DNA of 38,867 nucleotides from Nitrospirota bacterium (GCA_021811105.1 JAJZPM010000035.1:1-38867), one strand, 5' to 3'. Positions 23,897-32,549 are shown, numbered from the stretch's first letter. Numbers and translations are program-made. The notes: generated from the letters alone by a model not told the origin.

Positions 23897-25003
23897 ATGC
23901 GCGACGAAGATGAAATAGTCCGCGAATCAGCCGGAGGCCCTTATCGACAGATAGTGGCACGCGGCGTTTCGAGGAGGGATTTTCTGAAATTCTGTTCTGC
24001 GATGGCGGCGGTCCTCGGACTGTCAGGAACATTCGCCGGCAAGATCGCCGAGGCGATCGAAAAGGCCGAAAGGCCGATCCTGGTATGGCTTGAGTTTCAG
24101 GACTGCGCAGGAAACACCGAGGCCCTTCTCAGGGCAACGAAGCCTACCATTGCCGAGATCGTGCTCGATGTGCTTTCAGTCGATTACCACGAGACGATCA
24201 TGGCGCCTGCGGGGAAGCAGGCCGAAAAATCCCTCGAGGATGTGGTGAAGAACCACAAGGGGAAGTATATCGCCTGCGTGGAAGGTTCAATACCTTTAAA
24301 GGACAACGGCGTTTATTGCTGCGTTGGAGGAAGGAGTGCGATAGACATAGCGAAAGAGGTCTGCGGCAATGCCCTTGCCACAATCGCCGTGGGCACATGC
24401 GCCACCTCCGGCGGGATCCCCGCGGCAGCGCCGAATCCTACGGGCGCTATTGGCGTGAAGCAGGCCCTTCCCAATGTCACGGTCCTGAACCTTACCGGCT
24501 GCCCGATGAACGTCGAGAACCTCACCGCTACAGTGGTCCATTTTCTGACCTTCGGCGGCCTTCCCGCGACCGACAGTATCGGCAGGCCCTTATTCGCATA
24601 TGGAGAACGGATCCACGACCACTGCGAGAGGCGGGCGCATTATGACGCGGGCCAGTTCGTGAAACAGTGGGGCGACGAAGGCCACCGGCAGGGATGGTGC
24701 CTCTACGAGATGGGATGCAAGGGACCGGAGACATTCGGAAACTGCCCCGTCGTCAAATACAATGAAGGAACAAGCTGGCCGGTGCAGGCCGGACACGGCT
24801 GCATCGGGTGTTTTCAGCCCGAGTTCTGGGACAAAATGACACCTTTCTACCGGAGGCTGCCGAAAGTGCCGGGATTCGGAGTTGAGGTTACGGCGGACAA
24901 GATCGGGGCAGGAGTGGCGGCGGTCGCGGCGGTCGGAGTGGCGGCGCATAGAATAGCGCGGGCGATACGAGGTAAACAGGACAAGAAAGAAGATACTGAA
25001 TAG
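23897..25003 (+). CDS. Hyd2 [NiFe] hydrogenase small subunit with an altered proximal-cluster motif
   Basis: 368 residues. Tat signal [18 protein letters not shown] (about 25-42), C-terminal hydrophobic anchor ([18 protein letters not shown]) and a charged tail. Other ligands are present: [49 protein letters not shown] and GHGCIGCFQ. The first motif reads QDC70-A-G-N73-TEALL, so the second Cys of the proximal-cluster CxxC is Asn, where Hyd1 has C72. The proximal cluster may have a non-cysteine ligand or a different makeup. It is paired with a large subunit whose L1 motif has two TGA codons. AGGTGC/GGAGG lies upstream of the ATG. Some hydrogenase subgroups may share the Asn; I cannot check. 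Confidence 0.93.
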   Translation: MRDEDEIVRESAGGPYRQIVARGVSRRDFLKFCSAMAAVLGLSGTFAGKIAEAIEKAERPILVWLEFQDCAGNTEALLRATKPTIAEIVLDVLSVDYHETIMAPAGKQAEKSLEDVVKNHKGKYIACVEGSIPLKDNGVYCCVGGRSAIDIAKEVCGNALATIAVGTCATSGGIPAAAPNPTGAIGVKQALPNVTVLNLTGCPMNVENLTATVVHFLTFGGLPATDSIGRPLFAYGERIHDHCERRAHYDAGQFVKQWGDEGHRQGWCLYEMGCKGPETFGNCPVVKYNEGTSWPVQAGHGCIGCFQPEFWDKMTPFYRRLPKVPGFGVEVTADKIGAGVAAVAAVGVAAHRIARAIRGKQDKKEDTE

Positions 25004-25023
25004 AAAAAAGAAGGAGAGCTAAG

Positions 25024-26733
25024 ATGACAAAGATCGCGATTGACCCGATCACGAGAATCGAGGGGCATCTGAGGATAGAGGCCCAGGTGGATGGCGGCAA
25101 AGTATCCGACGCCTGGTCTTCGAGCACAATGTTCAGGGGCATAGAGATCGTGCTGAAAGGCAGAGACCCCAGGGACGCCTGGGCATTCACGCAGCGGATA
25201 TGAGGCGTCTGAACAACGGTTCACGCCACCAGCTCCGTGAGAGCTGTAGAGAATGCGCTCGGCATCACTATCCCGGATAACGCAAGGCTGATCAGAAATC
25301 TTATCAGCGGGATCCAGTATATTCAGGACCATGTAATACATTTTTACCATCTGCATGCGCTCGACTGGGTGGATATCGTCAGTGCGCTCAAGGCCGACCC
25401 CGCCAGGACATCAGCCCTTGCACAGTCGATCTCGGACTGGCCGATATCGAGCACCACATACTTCAGGGGGGTCCAGAACAAACTGAAGACGTTCGTGGAA
25501 AGCGGTCAGCTCGGCATATTTGCAAATGCCTACTGGGGACATCCCGCCTACAAACTTCCTCCTGAGGCCAACCTCATGGCAGCAGCCCATTACCTTGAGG
25601 CCCTTGACTGGCAGAGGGACGTAATACGAATACAGGCACTGCTCGGGGCGAAGAACCCTCATGCCCAGACGTATCTGGTCGGCGGCATGGCGATCCCGAT
25701 CGATGTCAACAGTGAAAACGCCTTGAATGACGGCAGCTTTGCCTTCATATCGGAAGCCTCGAGGCGGGCGAAGACATTTGTGGAACAGGTGCTCATCCCG
25801 GATATCCTTGCGGTCGCCTCTTTCTACAAAGAATGGGCGGGATACGGTTCCGGCATTGGAAATTATCTTGCCTACGGCGAGTTTCCAAATGACAATGTAT
25901 CCAACACTGAAAATCTCTGGCTTCCCCGGGGGATAATACTGAACAGGGACCTCGGGAAGGTACACCCCGTCGATCAGACGAAGATCGAGGAATACGTAAC
26001 CCATTCCTGGTATGTTTACGGCGAGGGCGACTCTGCTTCGAAACATCCCTGGAACGGCGTTACCGATTACAAGTATACGGGGCCTCAGCCGCCGTATGAG
26101 TTCCTTGATACCGACAGGAAGTACAGCTGGCTCAAGGCGCCGCGCTACGAGAATATGCCGATGGAGGTGGGGCCTCTCGCAAGAATGCTTGTTGCCTATG
26201 CATCGGGACATAAGAGGATAAAGGAGGTGGTCGACTCTGTCCTGAAGAAACTGTCACTCGGGCCGGAGGCGCTTTTCTCCACGCTTGGAAGGGTCGCTGC
26301 GCGGGGCATCGAGACGCTGGTAACCGCTGAGATGATGTCCGTCTGGCTCGGCCAAGTGATCGCGAATGTGAAGCGGGGTGACCTGAAGATCCACGAGGGG
26401 AGTATGTGGGAGCCTTCAAAATGGCCCAAAGAGGCCAAGGGATACGGTCTCTATGAAGCGCCGCGCGGCGCCCTAGGTCACTGGGTGAAGATCAGGGACC
26501 AAAAGATCGAAAACTACCAGTGCGTGGTGCCGAGCACATGGAACGGATCGCCGAGGGACGCTGCGGGGCAGCGCGGCCCTTATGAGGCGGCACTGATCGG
26601 CACGCCTGTTGCTGACCAAACAAAGCCGGTCGAGATACTGAGGACCATCCATTCCTTTGACCCCTGTATGGCCTGTGCGGTACATGTGCTCGACGCAAAC
26701 GGGAAGAAAGTGACGAGGATAAGAGTTGTGTAA
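25024..26733 (+). CDS. Hyd2 hydrogenase large subunit with two in-frame TGA codons (UxxU) in the L1 motif
   Basis: 569 residues if TGA at 25201-25203 (residue 60) and 25210-25212 (residue 63) are read through. The frame runs from [17 protein letters not shown] through [31 protein letters not shown] to the end without other stops. Both TGA codons replace exactly the two L1 cysteines that bind nickel (one terminal, one bridging). L2 is ordinary: DPC548-M-A-C551-A-V-H554, followed by a 15-residue tail for proteolytic removal. A stem-loop at 25230-25246 could serve both codons. Selenocysteine is the natural reading, since random nonsense mutations would not hit only these two codons. AGGAG precedes the ATG at 25024, 20 nt after the small subunit. 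Its own maturation protease is decayed. Confidence 0.9.
25230..25246 (+). promoter_or_regulatory. Candidate bacterial SECIS stem-loop for the Hyd2 TGA pair
   Basis: CAGCTC (25230-25235) pairs with GAGCTG (25241-25246) around the loop CGTGA, which has G in its second position. The loop starts 23 nt after the second TGA and 32 nt after the first; both fall within the distance I recall for bacterial SECIS elements. The stem is shorter than in Hyd1. Confidence 0.55.
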
Positions 26734-26745
26734 AAGGAGACCGTC

Positions 26746-27399
26746 ATGGAAAAAAGGATATACGTATGGGAAGCGCCGGTACGTGTTACTCACTGGATAA
26801 GCGTTTTTTGTCTTGTCACGCTTGCCCTCACCGGCGTATATATCGGTAACCCCTTTATTACGGCGACCTCCGCAGATCAGTATATAATGGGGTGGGTGAG
26901 GTTTGTTCATTTCGTTGCAGCCTATATTTTCGTGGTAAACCTTGCGGTCCGCATCTACTGGTCTTTCGCCGGAAACAAATATGCCACCTGGAAAGCGCTC
27001 TTCCCGTTCAGCCAGGAGCGGATAATAACGCTTTTCAGACAGATGTCGTTTTACGCCTTAATCAGCACGAAGCCTCCCCAAGAGATAGGTCACACGCCTC
27101 TCGGGGGGATTGTCTATTTCCTCATACTCGTCCTCTGTGGTATCTCCGCGATAACCGGCTTTGCGCTCTTTTCGCTCTACAATCCCGCCGGACCGATGCA
27201 CATTCTCTTCGGCTGGGTCTTTTCTCTTGCAGCGATAGCTACGGTGAGGCTCATACACCATCTCATCATGTGGTTCCTTATTTACTTCGTTATTGTGCAT
27301 ATCTATGTCGTGCTGTTCCTGGATTCGGTCGAAAAGAACGGCTTGCTGAGCAGTATATTCGACGGATACAAGTTTGTTGAGGAGGAAAAGACTAATTGA
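26746..27399 (+). CDS. Hyd2 membrane cytochrome b subunit (HydC/HyaC family)
   Basis: A 217-residue di-heme b-type cytochrome that passes electrons from the small subunit to menaquinone. Motifs are YVWEAPVRVTHWISVF with the first heme His, RFVHFVAAYIFVVNLAVRIYWSFAGNKYA in helix 2, GHTPLGGIVYFLILVLCGISAITGF, and ATVRLIHHLIMWFLIYFVIVHIYVVLF with the C-terminal His ligands. Four to five membrane helices. AGGAGACCGTC precedes the ATG, 12 nt after the large subunit. Unlike Hyd1, this operon uses cytochrome b rather than HybA/HybB, so the two enzymes enter the quinone pool by different routes. Confidence 0.94.
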   Translation: MEKRIYVWEAPVRVTHWISVFCLVTLALTGVYIGNPFITATSADQYIMGWVRFVHFVAAYIFVVNLAVRIYWSFAGNKYATWKALFPFSQERIITLFRQMSFYALISTKPPQEIGHTPLGGIVYFLILVLCGISAITGFALFSLYNPAGPMHILFGWVFSLAAIATVRLIHHLIMWFLIYFVIVHIYVVLFLDSVEKNGLLSSIFDGYKFVEEEKTN

Positions 27400-27641
27400 G
27401 GACAGCAGTTCTCGGAGTCGGCAATATTCTTCTCAGCGACGAGGGCGTCGGGGTCCGGGCGATACAGCCGGAAAAACTTGGAACAGGTCTCAGTCTCTCG
27501 GATGTCGTTTCGGCCCATTTCAATGATCTTGTCCCTGCGGTGATCACAAATCTAGCGGAATGGAGGATAGAAGCGAGAGAGACCTGTTGTTCCTGTCCCG
27601 CAGGGTTGACAAAAAAGTTCGAGCGACCTTACATTACCTGA
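27396..27641 (+). pseudogene. Remnant of a hydrogenase maturation protease (internal deletion)
   Basis: An 81-codon open frame starting at TTG 27396, overlapping the cytochrome b stop. The first 23 codons match the protease N terminus (TAVLGVGNILLSDEGVGVRAI), and the next words, QPEKLGTGLSLSDVV, match the family C-terminal GI-x-P-E-x-L-E-x-G-L-x-L-S region. About 90-100 central residues are missing, including the metal-binding Asp and the His of the HQ motif. After that the tail (CCSCPAGLTKKF) is unlike the family. The frame stayed open, so it could still be translated, but protease activity looks impossible. The junction lies near 27463. Full-length relatives are about 150-170 residues. Confidence 0.8.
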
Positions 27642-27642
27642 C

Positions 27643-28872
27643 ATGCAGAGAGGGAACCGCCGGCAGATAGTCAGTTGGTGCCTGTTTGACTTCGCAAATT
27701 CAAGCTATTCGGCGGTCATCGCCGCGGTGGTCTTCCCCGTCTACTACGTGCAGGTTATAGTGGGCGATGCGTCCGGGCTCGGCGATCTGTGGTGGGGAAG
27801 GGCCATCTCTTTCAGTATGGCGTTCGTGGCGGTCACTTCCCCTTTCCTTGGAGGAATAGCTGATTACAGCGGAAGGCGCAAGGGGTTTCTGCTTTTCTAT
27901 ACGCTTCTTTGTGTGGGCTGCGTTTCGGCCCTGGTCCTGCTCAGGAAGGGCATGGTGACAGAGGGGTTTCTTCTTGTAATGGCGGCGAACGTGGGTATGG
28001 AGGGCGGACTGGTGTTCTACAACGCCTTCTTGCCGGAAATAGCCGCAAGAGAATTTCAGGGCAGGGTCTCGGCCTGGGGATACGGGATCGGGTATGCAGG
28101 GTCGATTGCCTCACTGCTCATCGCGCTTCCGCTCATAAAGAGCGGTCAGTACAACGCTGCATGGCTGATGGTGGCTGTCTTTTTTTCCCTTTTCTCCCTC
28201 CCCGCCTTTATTTTTCTCAGCCAGGGAAGCCGGAAGGGGCTTTCTTTGTGGCGGTCCGCAATAAAGGGAGGCAACCATTCCTGGACTACCTTGAAAGCGA
28301 TATGGGGGAGACGGGATGTCCGGAGATTTCTCCTCGCCTTTCTTATTTACGACGACGGGATTAATACCGTCATCGTCTTTTCGAGCATCTTCGCTGCTGC
28401 CACCCTCGGATTCGGAGCAAAGGAACTCGTTGGCCTCTATATGGTCGTTCAGGTGACGGCACTCTTCGGGGCCTTTGTGATGGCCCGTCCGATTGACTAC
28501 TGGGGACCGAAGAGGGTCGTGACGCTGTCATTAGTGTTGTGGTCAATCGTTGCGGTCGCTGCCTACGTGATCTACAAGAAGGTCTATTTCTGGGCGCTCG
28601 CCTGCTGTGCCGGCCTCGGGCTCGGCACGGTGCAGGCGGCCAGCAGGGCCTTCTTTGCACAATTTATCCCGCCGGGACGCGAAAGCGAATATTTCGGGGT
28701 CTTTTCTCTTGTCGGCAAATCCTCCGCTGTTGCAGGGCCGCTTCTGTTCGGATATATTTCCTCGACGTTTGGGAGCCAACGGCCGGCCATACTTGCGATA
28801 TCCGCATTCTTCATAACGGGGCTGCTGCTGATAAGGGGCGTCAGAGGCGGCGGTCCGAACATCGTCGAGTAG
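27643..28872 (+). CDS. MFS transporter, UMF1/Atg22-like family
   Basis: 409 residues with about 12 hydrophobic segments. The N terminus RQIVSWCLFDFANSSYSAVI is the family hallmark (W-x-x-Y/F-D-F/W-A-N-S), followed by a first loop GGIADYSGRRKGFLL, the MFS motif A-like G-x-x-x-D-x-x-x-R-R-K. The PIDYWGPKRVV loop is the matching second-half motif. Related proteins are implicated in efflux of amino acids or small molecules, but the substrate is unknown here. It starts 2 nt after the protease remnant and may be read through from the hydrogenase operon, though a functional tie is doubtful. Confidence 0.88.
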   Translation: MQRGNRRQIVSWCLFDFANSSYSAVIAAVVFPVYYVQVIVGDASGLGDLWWGRAISFSMAFVAVTSPFLGGIADYSGRRKGFLLFYTLLCVGCVSALVLLRKGMVTEGFLLVMAANVGMEGGLVFYNAFLPEIAAREFQGRVSAWGYGIGYAGSIASLLIALPLIKSGQYNAAWLMVAVFFSLFSLPAFIFLSQGSRKGLSLWRSAIKGGNHSWTTLKAIWGRRDVRRFLLAFLIYDDGINTVIVFSSIFAAATLGFGAKELVGLYMVVQVTALFGAFVMARPIDYWGPKRVVTLSLVLWSIVAVAAYVIYKKVYFWALACCAGLGLGTVQAASRAFFAQFIPPGRESEYFGVFSLVGKSSAVAGPLLFGYISSTFGSQRPAILAISAFFITGLLLIRGVRGGGPNIVE

Positions 28873-28908
28873 TCTCCCTAAAAGGAGATTTTTGTCCCTC
28901 AATCACGA

Positions 28909-28914
28909 TATAAT
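28909..28914 (+). promoter_or_regulatory. -10 box directly before the response regulator start
   Basis: A perfect TATAAT lies 5 nt before the ATG at 28920, with no ribosome binding site between. A leaderless message is likely. The -35 region is unconvincing. An upstream AAAGGAGA at about 28881 is too far away to serve this ATG. Confidence 0.55.
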
Positions 28915-28919
28915 TAAAT

Positions 28920-29597
28920 ATGCGCGTATTACTTGTAGAAGACGAACAGAATGTGGCCAATTTTCTGAAGAAAGGTCTGGAGGAGGAGTTTTATACCGTA
29001 GACGTGGCCGAGGACGGCGCCGAAGGATATAACATGGCCACGTCAAAGGAATACGACTGCCTCATACTCGACGTCATGCTCCCTCAACTCAGCGGCATAG
29101 AGATATGCAAGAAGCTGAGGGCGGCGGGTCTGAAGACCCCGATACTCATGCTTACGGCTCTCGATTCCATCGGGAACAAGGTGGAAGGGCTTGAAAGCGG
29201 CGCGGACGACTACCTTACAAAGCCCTTCGCTTTTTCGGAACTCTTGGCCCGGATACGGGCCTTATTGCGAAGGGCCCCCGACTCCCTGAGTGAACTGACC
29301 CTGCAGGACCTGAGGATGGACCTCCTGTCGAGGAGGGTCTTCAGGGGAGACCAGGAGATACTCCTTACCCAGAAGGGTTTCGCGATACTCGAGTATTTTT
29401 TGCGAAACAAGGGAAGGGTGTTGTCGAGGACGCAGATCATCGAAAACATCTGGGGATATAATTTCGATCCGAACACGAATGTCGTCGATGTGCATATAAA
29501 ATTTTTGCGGGAGAAGATAGATAAGGGATTCCCGAAAAAATTGATCCATACAGTGAGGGGAGCGGGATACGTTCTGAAAGCCGAGGATGATCAATAG
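28920..29597 (+). CDS. OmpR/PhoB-family DNA-binding response regulator
   Basis: 225 residues. The REC domain (1-115) has E8/D9 in VLLVEDEQ, phospho-acceptor D51 in LILDVMLPQLSG, and the conserved Lys in DYLTKPFAFSELLARI. The C-terminal winged helix (about 128-222) has the usual pattern LRMDLLSRRVFRGDQEILLTQKGFAILEYF, read in parts, then VDVHIKFLREKID and IHTVRGAGYVL. It should bind direct repeats upstream of target genes once phosphorylated by the kinase encoded next, whose ATG overlaps its 3' end. The closest family style is CusR/copper or heavy-metal type, but the stimulus is not determinable. Confidence 0.95.
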   Translation: MRVLLVEDEQNVANFLKKGLEEEFYTVDVAEDGAEGYNMATSKEYDCLILDVMLPQLSGIEICKKLRAAGLKTPILMLTALDSIGNKVEGLESGADDYLTKPFAFSELLARIRALLRRAPDSLSELTLQDLRMDLLSRRVFRGDQEILLTQKGFAILEYFLRNKGRVLSRTQIIENIWGYNFDPNTNVVDVHIKFLREKIDKGFPKKLIHTVRGAGYVLKAEDDQ

Positions 29598-30957
29598 GAC
29601 ATTCAGACTAAGGCTTACTGTCTTTTACACGCTGGTGGTTGTCGGAATCGTCACCTCCTTTGCCGTCGGGATATATCTCCAATATCGTTATAGCCTTTCG
29701 AAGACAATCGACAGTTACCTTATGAGGGAGGCCAACGAAGAGATCCTCTTTGAGGTCGATCCCAAACTGCCTTCGAAAAACACCGAGGTGATCAAGCGGT
29801 TCGGCGACGAATACTTCGAAGTCCTGGACAATCACGGCCAGGTCGTTATCACCTCTCTGAACGCGAAGAACCAGCGCTGGCCTCTGGACAAGGAGTTGAT
29901 GACCAGGACGTTCAAGGGGGTTCCCCAGTTCAGCAGCATAAACTTTCGGGGGGTGAATTACCGGATCCTCTATTTCCCTATCAGCGCTGAGAAGATACTC
30001 CGCATCGCTCTTTCTCTGAGGGAGATAGATGAGAGCATGAAAAGTCTGCGGGGCCTTTTTTTTCTCTTCCTGCCGCTTATCATCGTGATATCATCGGGAG
30101 CAAGCTGGTTTCTCTCCGGCAAAGCGCTTGCACCCGTCGTAAAGATCAAGGAGCTTGCCGGCCAGGTGAGAGACGGGCGACTGGGCAAGCGAATAGAGAT
30201 GGAGGCTAAGGGGAAGGAAATCGAGGACCTCGTGCATATGTTCAACGGGATGCTTGACGGGATCCAGGAGTCGGTCGAGGCGCAAAAACGATTTACTGCG
30301 GCGGTCTCCCACGAGGTGCGATCGCCCCTCACGTCCCTGCGCGGCAGCATTGAGGTGGCGCTGAGGAAGACGAGGACGCCGGAAGAATACGAAGACCTGC
30401 TTAAGACAAATCTCTCCGACATCATACGGCTCTCGAAGATCACGGACAACCTCCTTTTCTTTTCAAAGGCCGACAACAATATCGTCGAACTAAAAAAGCA
30501 GTGGTTTGATGTGTCTCATCTGCTGGAGACCATTGTCGAGCGGATGCGCTACAAGGCCACTTCTGCCGGAATAACGATAGCCGAGTCTTATGGAGAGGGA
30601 ATTGAAATGAACGGCGATATCTCCCTTCTGGAGCAGGCGTTCTCAAACATTATCGATAATGCGTTAAAATATACGCCTTCGGGCGGTACGGTAGACGTGA
30701 CGGTGAAGAGCGGAAACGGCAGGATAGTGGTTGCGGTAATCGATACCGGTATCGGTATCCCGGAAAGTGAAGTCTCGCAGATATTCGAACGATTTTATCG
30801 CGTGAGCAAGGAACGGTCCAGAAAATTGGGAGGAACCGGGCTCGGGCTTTCGATAGCGCAGTGGGTCATACAGGCCCACGAGGGAAGGATCGACGTGAAA
30901 AGCGCGGTCGGTGCCGGCAGCGAGTTTGTCACGTCGTTCCCGGTTCCGGCGGACTAA
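29587..30957 (+). CDS. Membrane sensor histidine kinase
   Basis: 456 residues, overlapping the response regulator by 11 nt. Two membrane helices (about 8-30 and 156-177) flank a periplasmic sensor of about 125 residues. HAMP follows from about 178 (GKALAPVVKIKELAGQVRDGRLGKRI). The HisKA domain has the phospho-acceptor H242 in AAVSHEVRSPLTSLRG. The ATPase has the N box NIIDNALKYTPSGG, G1 DTGIGIPESE and G2 GGTGLGLSIA. The layout resembles heavy-metal sensor kinases (CusS-like). The 3' end overlaps the convergent dus gene by 29 nt. Pairing with the upstream regulator is almost certain; the signal is unknown. Confidence 0.95.
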   Translation: MINRTFRLRLTVFYTLVVVGIVTSFAVGIYLQYRYSLSKTIDSYLMREANEEILFEVDPKLPSKNTEVIKRFGDEYFEVLDNHGQVVITSLNAKNQRWPLDKELMTRTFKGVPQFSSINFRGVNYRILYFPISAEKILRIALSLREIDESMKSLRGLFFLFLPLIIVISSGASWFLSGKALAPVVKIKELAGQVRDGRLGKRIEMEAKGKEIEDLVHMFNGMLDGIQESVEAQKRFTAAVSHEVRSPLTSLRGSIEVALRKTRTPEEYEDLLKTNLSDIIRLSKITDNLLFFSKADNNIVELKKQWFDVSHLLETIVERMRYKATSAGITIAESYGEGIEMNGDISLLEQAFSNIIDNALKYTPSGGTVDVTVKSGNGRIVVAVIDTGIGIPESEVSQIFERFYRVSKERSRKLGGTGLGLSIAQWVIQAHEGRIDVKSAVGAGSEFVTSFPVPAD

Positions 30958-31945
30958 AGCCGCAAAGGCGGGGCTCAGGACTTTCCTGTGATGCCCGCAG
31001 TTCGCGGATAATACAGGCCATCTGCTCCTTCGTCGAAGCATGAAACGCTTTTTCCCTCAGAGGTTTTGCTCCGCGGAGGCTTCTGGTATACCAGGCGAAG
31101 AATTTTCTGAAGAGCGTCGTCCCTCTGGCCTCTCCGTGATAATCGCAGCACATGCCGAGATGGACTATCATGGTCTCTGTAATCTCTCCGATGGTCGGCC
31201 TGTCCTGGATTTTTCCCGTCCTCAGGAATTCTTCCGTCTCTCTGAAAATCCAGGGGTTCCCGAATCCCCCCCTGGCGATTAGGACCCCGTCGCAGCCCGT
31301 TTCATCGAACATCTTCTTGATCAGTTGAGGGGATAGTGCGTCGCCGCTGGCGATGACCGGGACATCAAGCGCCTCTTTGACCTCCCTGATGATACGGTAG
31401 TCCACGGCCCCGGCGTATCGCTGCTCCCTCGTGCGCCCATGGATAAACAGACCTGCGATTCCGGCATCGCGGGCATATAGCGCTACTTCCCTTGCATTGA
31501 CCGAAGTCCCTTCCCATCCCGAACGAATTTTTACGGTCACGGGTATTCCGGAGCTTTTTACCATGACGCGTAAGAGGTCCCTCAATTTGCGTGGTTCCCT
31601 GAGCATCCCCGCACCTTCGCCCTTCCGCGTCACCTTCTCGACGGGGCAGGCGGCGTTGAGGTTCACAATATCATATGTATTGTCTTTCAGCACCGACAGC
31701 GCATGTCGTATGACATCCCTGTCTTCTGCAAGAAACTGCAACCCCAAAGGCCGGTCGTCAGGCCCGGTGGAAAGCATTTTGAGCGTCTGCCGGCTTTGAT
31801 ATAGGAGAGAGCGCGCGCTGATCATTTCCGCGAAGGCAAAACGACACCCGAACGAGCGGTTCAGCATCCTAAAGGGAAGGTCACTTATGCCCGCCAGCGG
31901 GGCGAGTATCAGCGGCGGCAATTCTCTGTCACCGATTTTGATCAT
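30929..31945 (-). CDS. dusB: tRNA-dihydrouridine synthase (DusB-like)
   Basis: A 338-residue flavoenzyme that reduces specific uridines in tRNA. The FMN-binding TIM barrel starts LILAPLAGISDLPFR. The catalytic Cys is in NLNAACPVEKVTRKGEGAGMLR, where the usual NxGCPxxKV is slightly altered. Later motifs are VTVKIRSGWEG, FIHGRTREQRYAG, PVIASGDA and GVLIARGGFGNPWIF, with the FMN-phosphate site, and a C-terminal helical domain follows. No ribosome binding site precedes the ATG at 31945; a TAAAAT box lies 5 nt before it. It is convergent with, and overlaps, the histidine kinase gene. Confidence 0.93.
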   Translation of the reverse strand: MIKIGDRELPPLILAPLAGISDLPFRMLNRSFGCRFAFAEMISARSLLYQSRQTLKMLSTGPDDRPLGLQFLAEDRDVIRHALSVLKDNTYDIVNLNAACPVEKVTRKGEGAGMLREPRKLRDLLRVMVKSSGIPVTVKIRSGWEGTSVNAREVALYARDAGIAGLFIHGRTREQRYAGAVDYRIIREVKEALDVPVIASGDALSPQLIKKMFDETGCDGVLIARGGFGNPWIFRETEEFLRTGKIQDRPTIGEITETMIVHLGMCCDYHGEARGTTLFRKFFAWYTRSLRGAKPLREKAFHASTKEQMACIIRELRASQESPEPRLCGFSPPEPGTT

Positions 31946-31950
31946 GCTTT

Positions 31951-31956
31951 ATTTTA
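31951..31956 (-). promoter_or_regulatory. -10 box directly before the dus start
   Basis: On the minus strand TAAAAT ends 5 nt before the ATG at 31945. This is leaderless geometry like that of cas2 and the response regulator. No -35 is evident. Confidence 0.4.
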
Positions 31957-32015
31957 CCTGAGTAGAATGCCGGGAGGGAAAAAACTGAAACGGCGGTCTG
32001 TCAGTCGTTTCAGGA

Positions 32016-32044
32016 TTGTGTATATTACAAAGAGCGGATATAAT
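32016..32044 (+). promoter_or_regulatory. Sigma-70 promoter for the zinc-ribbon gene
   Basis: TTGTGT (32016-32021), a 17-nt spacer and a perfect TATAAT (32039-32044). The start is about 38 nt downstream, with GGAGGA as ribosome binding site. Confidence 0.65.
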
Positions 32045-32082
32045 AAAAAAAATGAGATTGTTGAACGCGGAGGAACAGTCTG

Positions 32083-32352
32083 ATGGCAAAAGTCATTACG
32101 TATGAGTGCAATCAGTGCGGCTGCGAAATCACGGTAAGCGAAGGGCATGAGTCCCATCTCATGCCGATTTACTGCTGCGGGGTCGAGGTCTCCAGGGTGT
32201 CGGCTTCCCCCAAAAAAGCCGGCTCGGCGAAGAAAAAGCCGCCAGCAGCGGCACCGAGGAAGACTGCGAAGAAAGCTGCAGCAAAAAAGTCGGCAGGCAA
32301 GGCGACGCAGAAGAAAATAGGACCTGCCCGGAAGAAAACCTCGAAGAGATAG
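32083..32352 (+). CDS. Small zinc-ribbon protein with histone-H1-like lysine/alanine tail
   Basis: 89 residues. The N terminus has one FmdB-like zinc ribbon (ECNQCGCEITV, then MPIYCCGVEV), enough for one zinc site. From about residue 40 the protein is a low-complexity Lys/Ala/Pro tail (KKPPAAAPRK, KKAAAKKSAGKATQKK) like the tails of bacterial H1-like proteins, so nucleic-acid binding is plausible. It has its own strong promoter and GGAGGA ribosome binding site. The next small gene, also a zinc ribbon, starts 8 nt later. No specific function can be assigned. Confidence 0.8.
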   Translation: MAKVITYECNQCGCEITVSEGHESHLMPIYCCGVEVSRVSASPKKAGSAKKKPPAAAPRKTAKKAAAKKSAGKATQKKIGPARKKTSKR

Positions 32353-32360
32353 CCTGCGGC

Positions 32361-32549
32361 ATGTGTACCGGCTGTTTCCCGGATGATATCGTCGTCTGTC
32401 CCCGTTGCAAGAGGGACGATGAGGGCTACAAGTCAGGCGAGTCCGAATCTCCTTTTCGGGCGATGGAAAACGGACTGTTTCAGTGTCTCTGCGGAGAGGT
32501 CTTCCGAATCGACCAACATGAAAAAAGCGCTACCACAGGGCATTCTTGA
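32361..32549 (+). CDS. Hypothetical small zinc-ribbon protein
   Basis: 62 residues, not recognised as a named family. Cys pairs C2-x-x-C5 and C13-x-x-C16 at the N terminus (CTGCFPDDIVVCPRC) and a CLCG near residue 44 suggest zinc binding. It starts 8 nt after the previous gene and its end overlaps the next membrane-protein gene by 32 nt, an arrangement suggesting a small operon. Its ribosome binding site is poor. It is short enough to be fortuitous, but the cysteine spacing and the neighbouring zinc-ribbon gene support it. Confidence 0.5.
   Translation: MCTGCFPDDIVVCPRCKRDDEGYKSGESESPFRAMENGLFQCLCGEVFRIDQHEKSATTGHS

Noticed and set aside
32383..32517. Longer N terminus for the small membrane protein
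   Set aside because: The extra residues have no hydrophobic or family character and overlap the cysteine-patterned zinc-ribbon frame.
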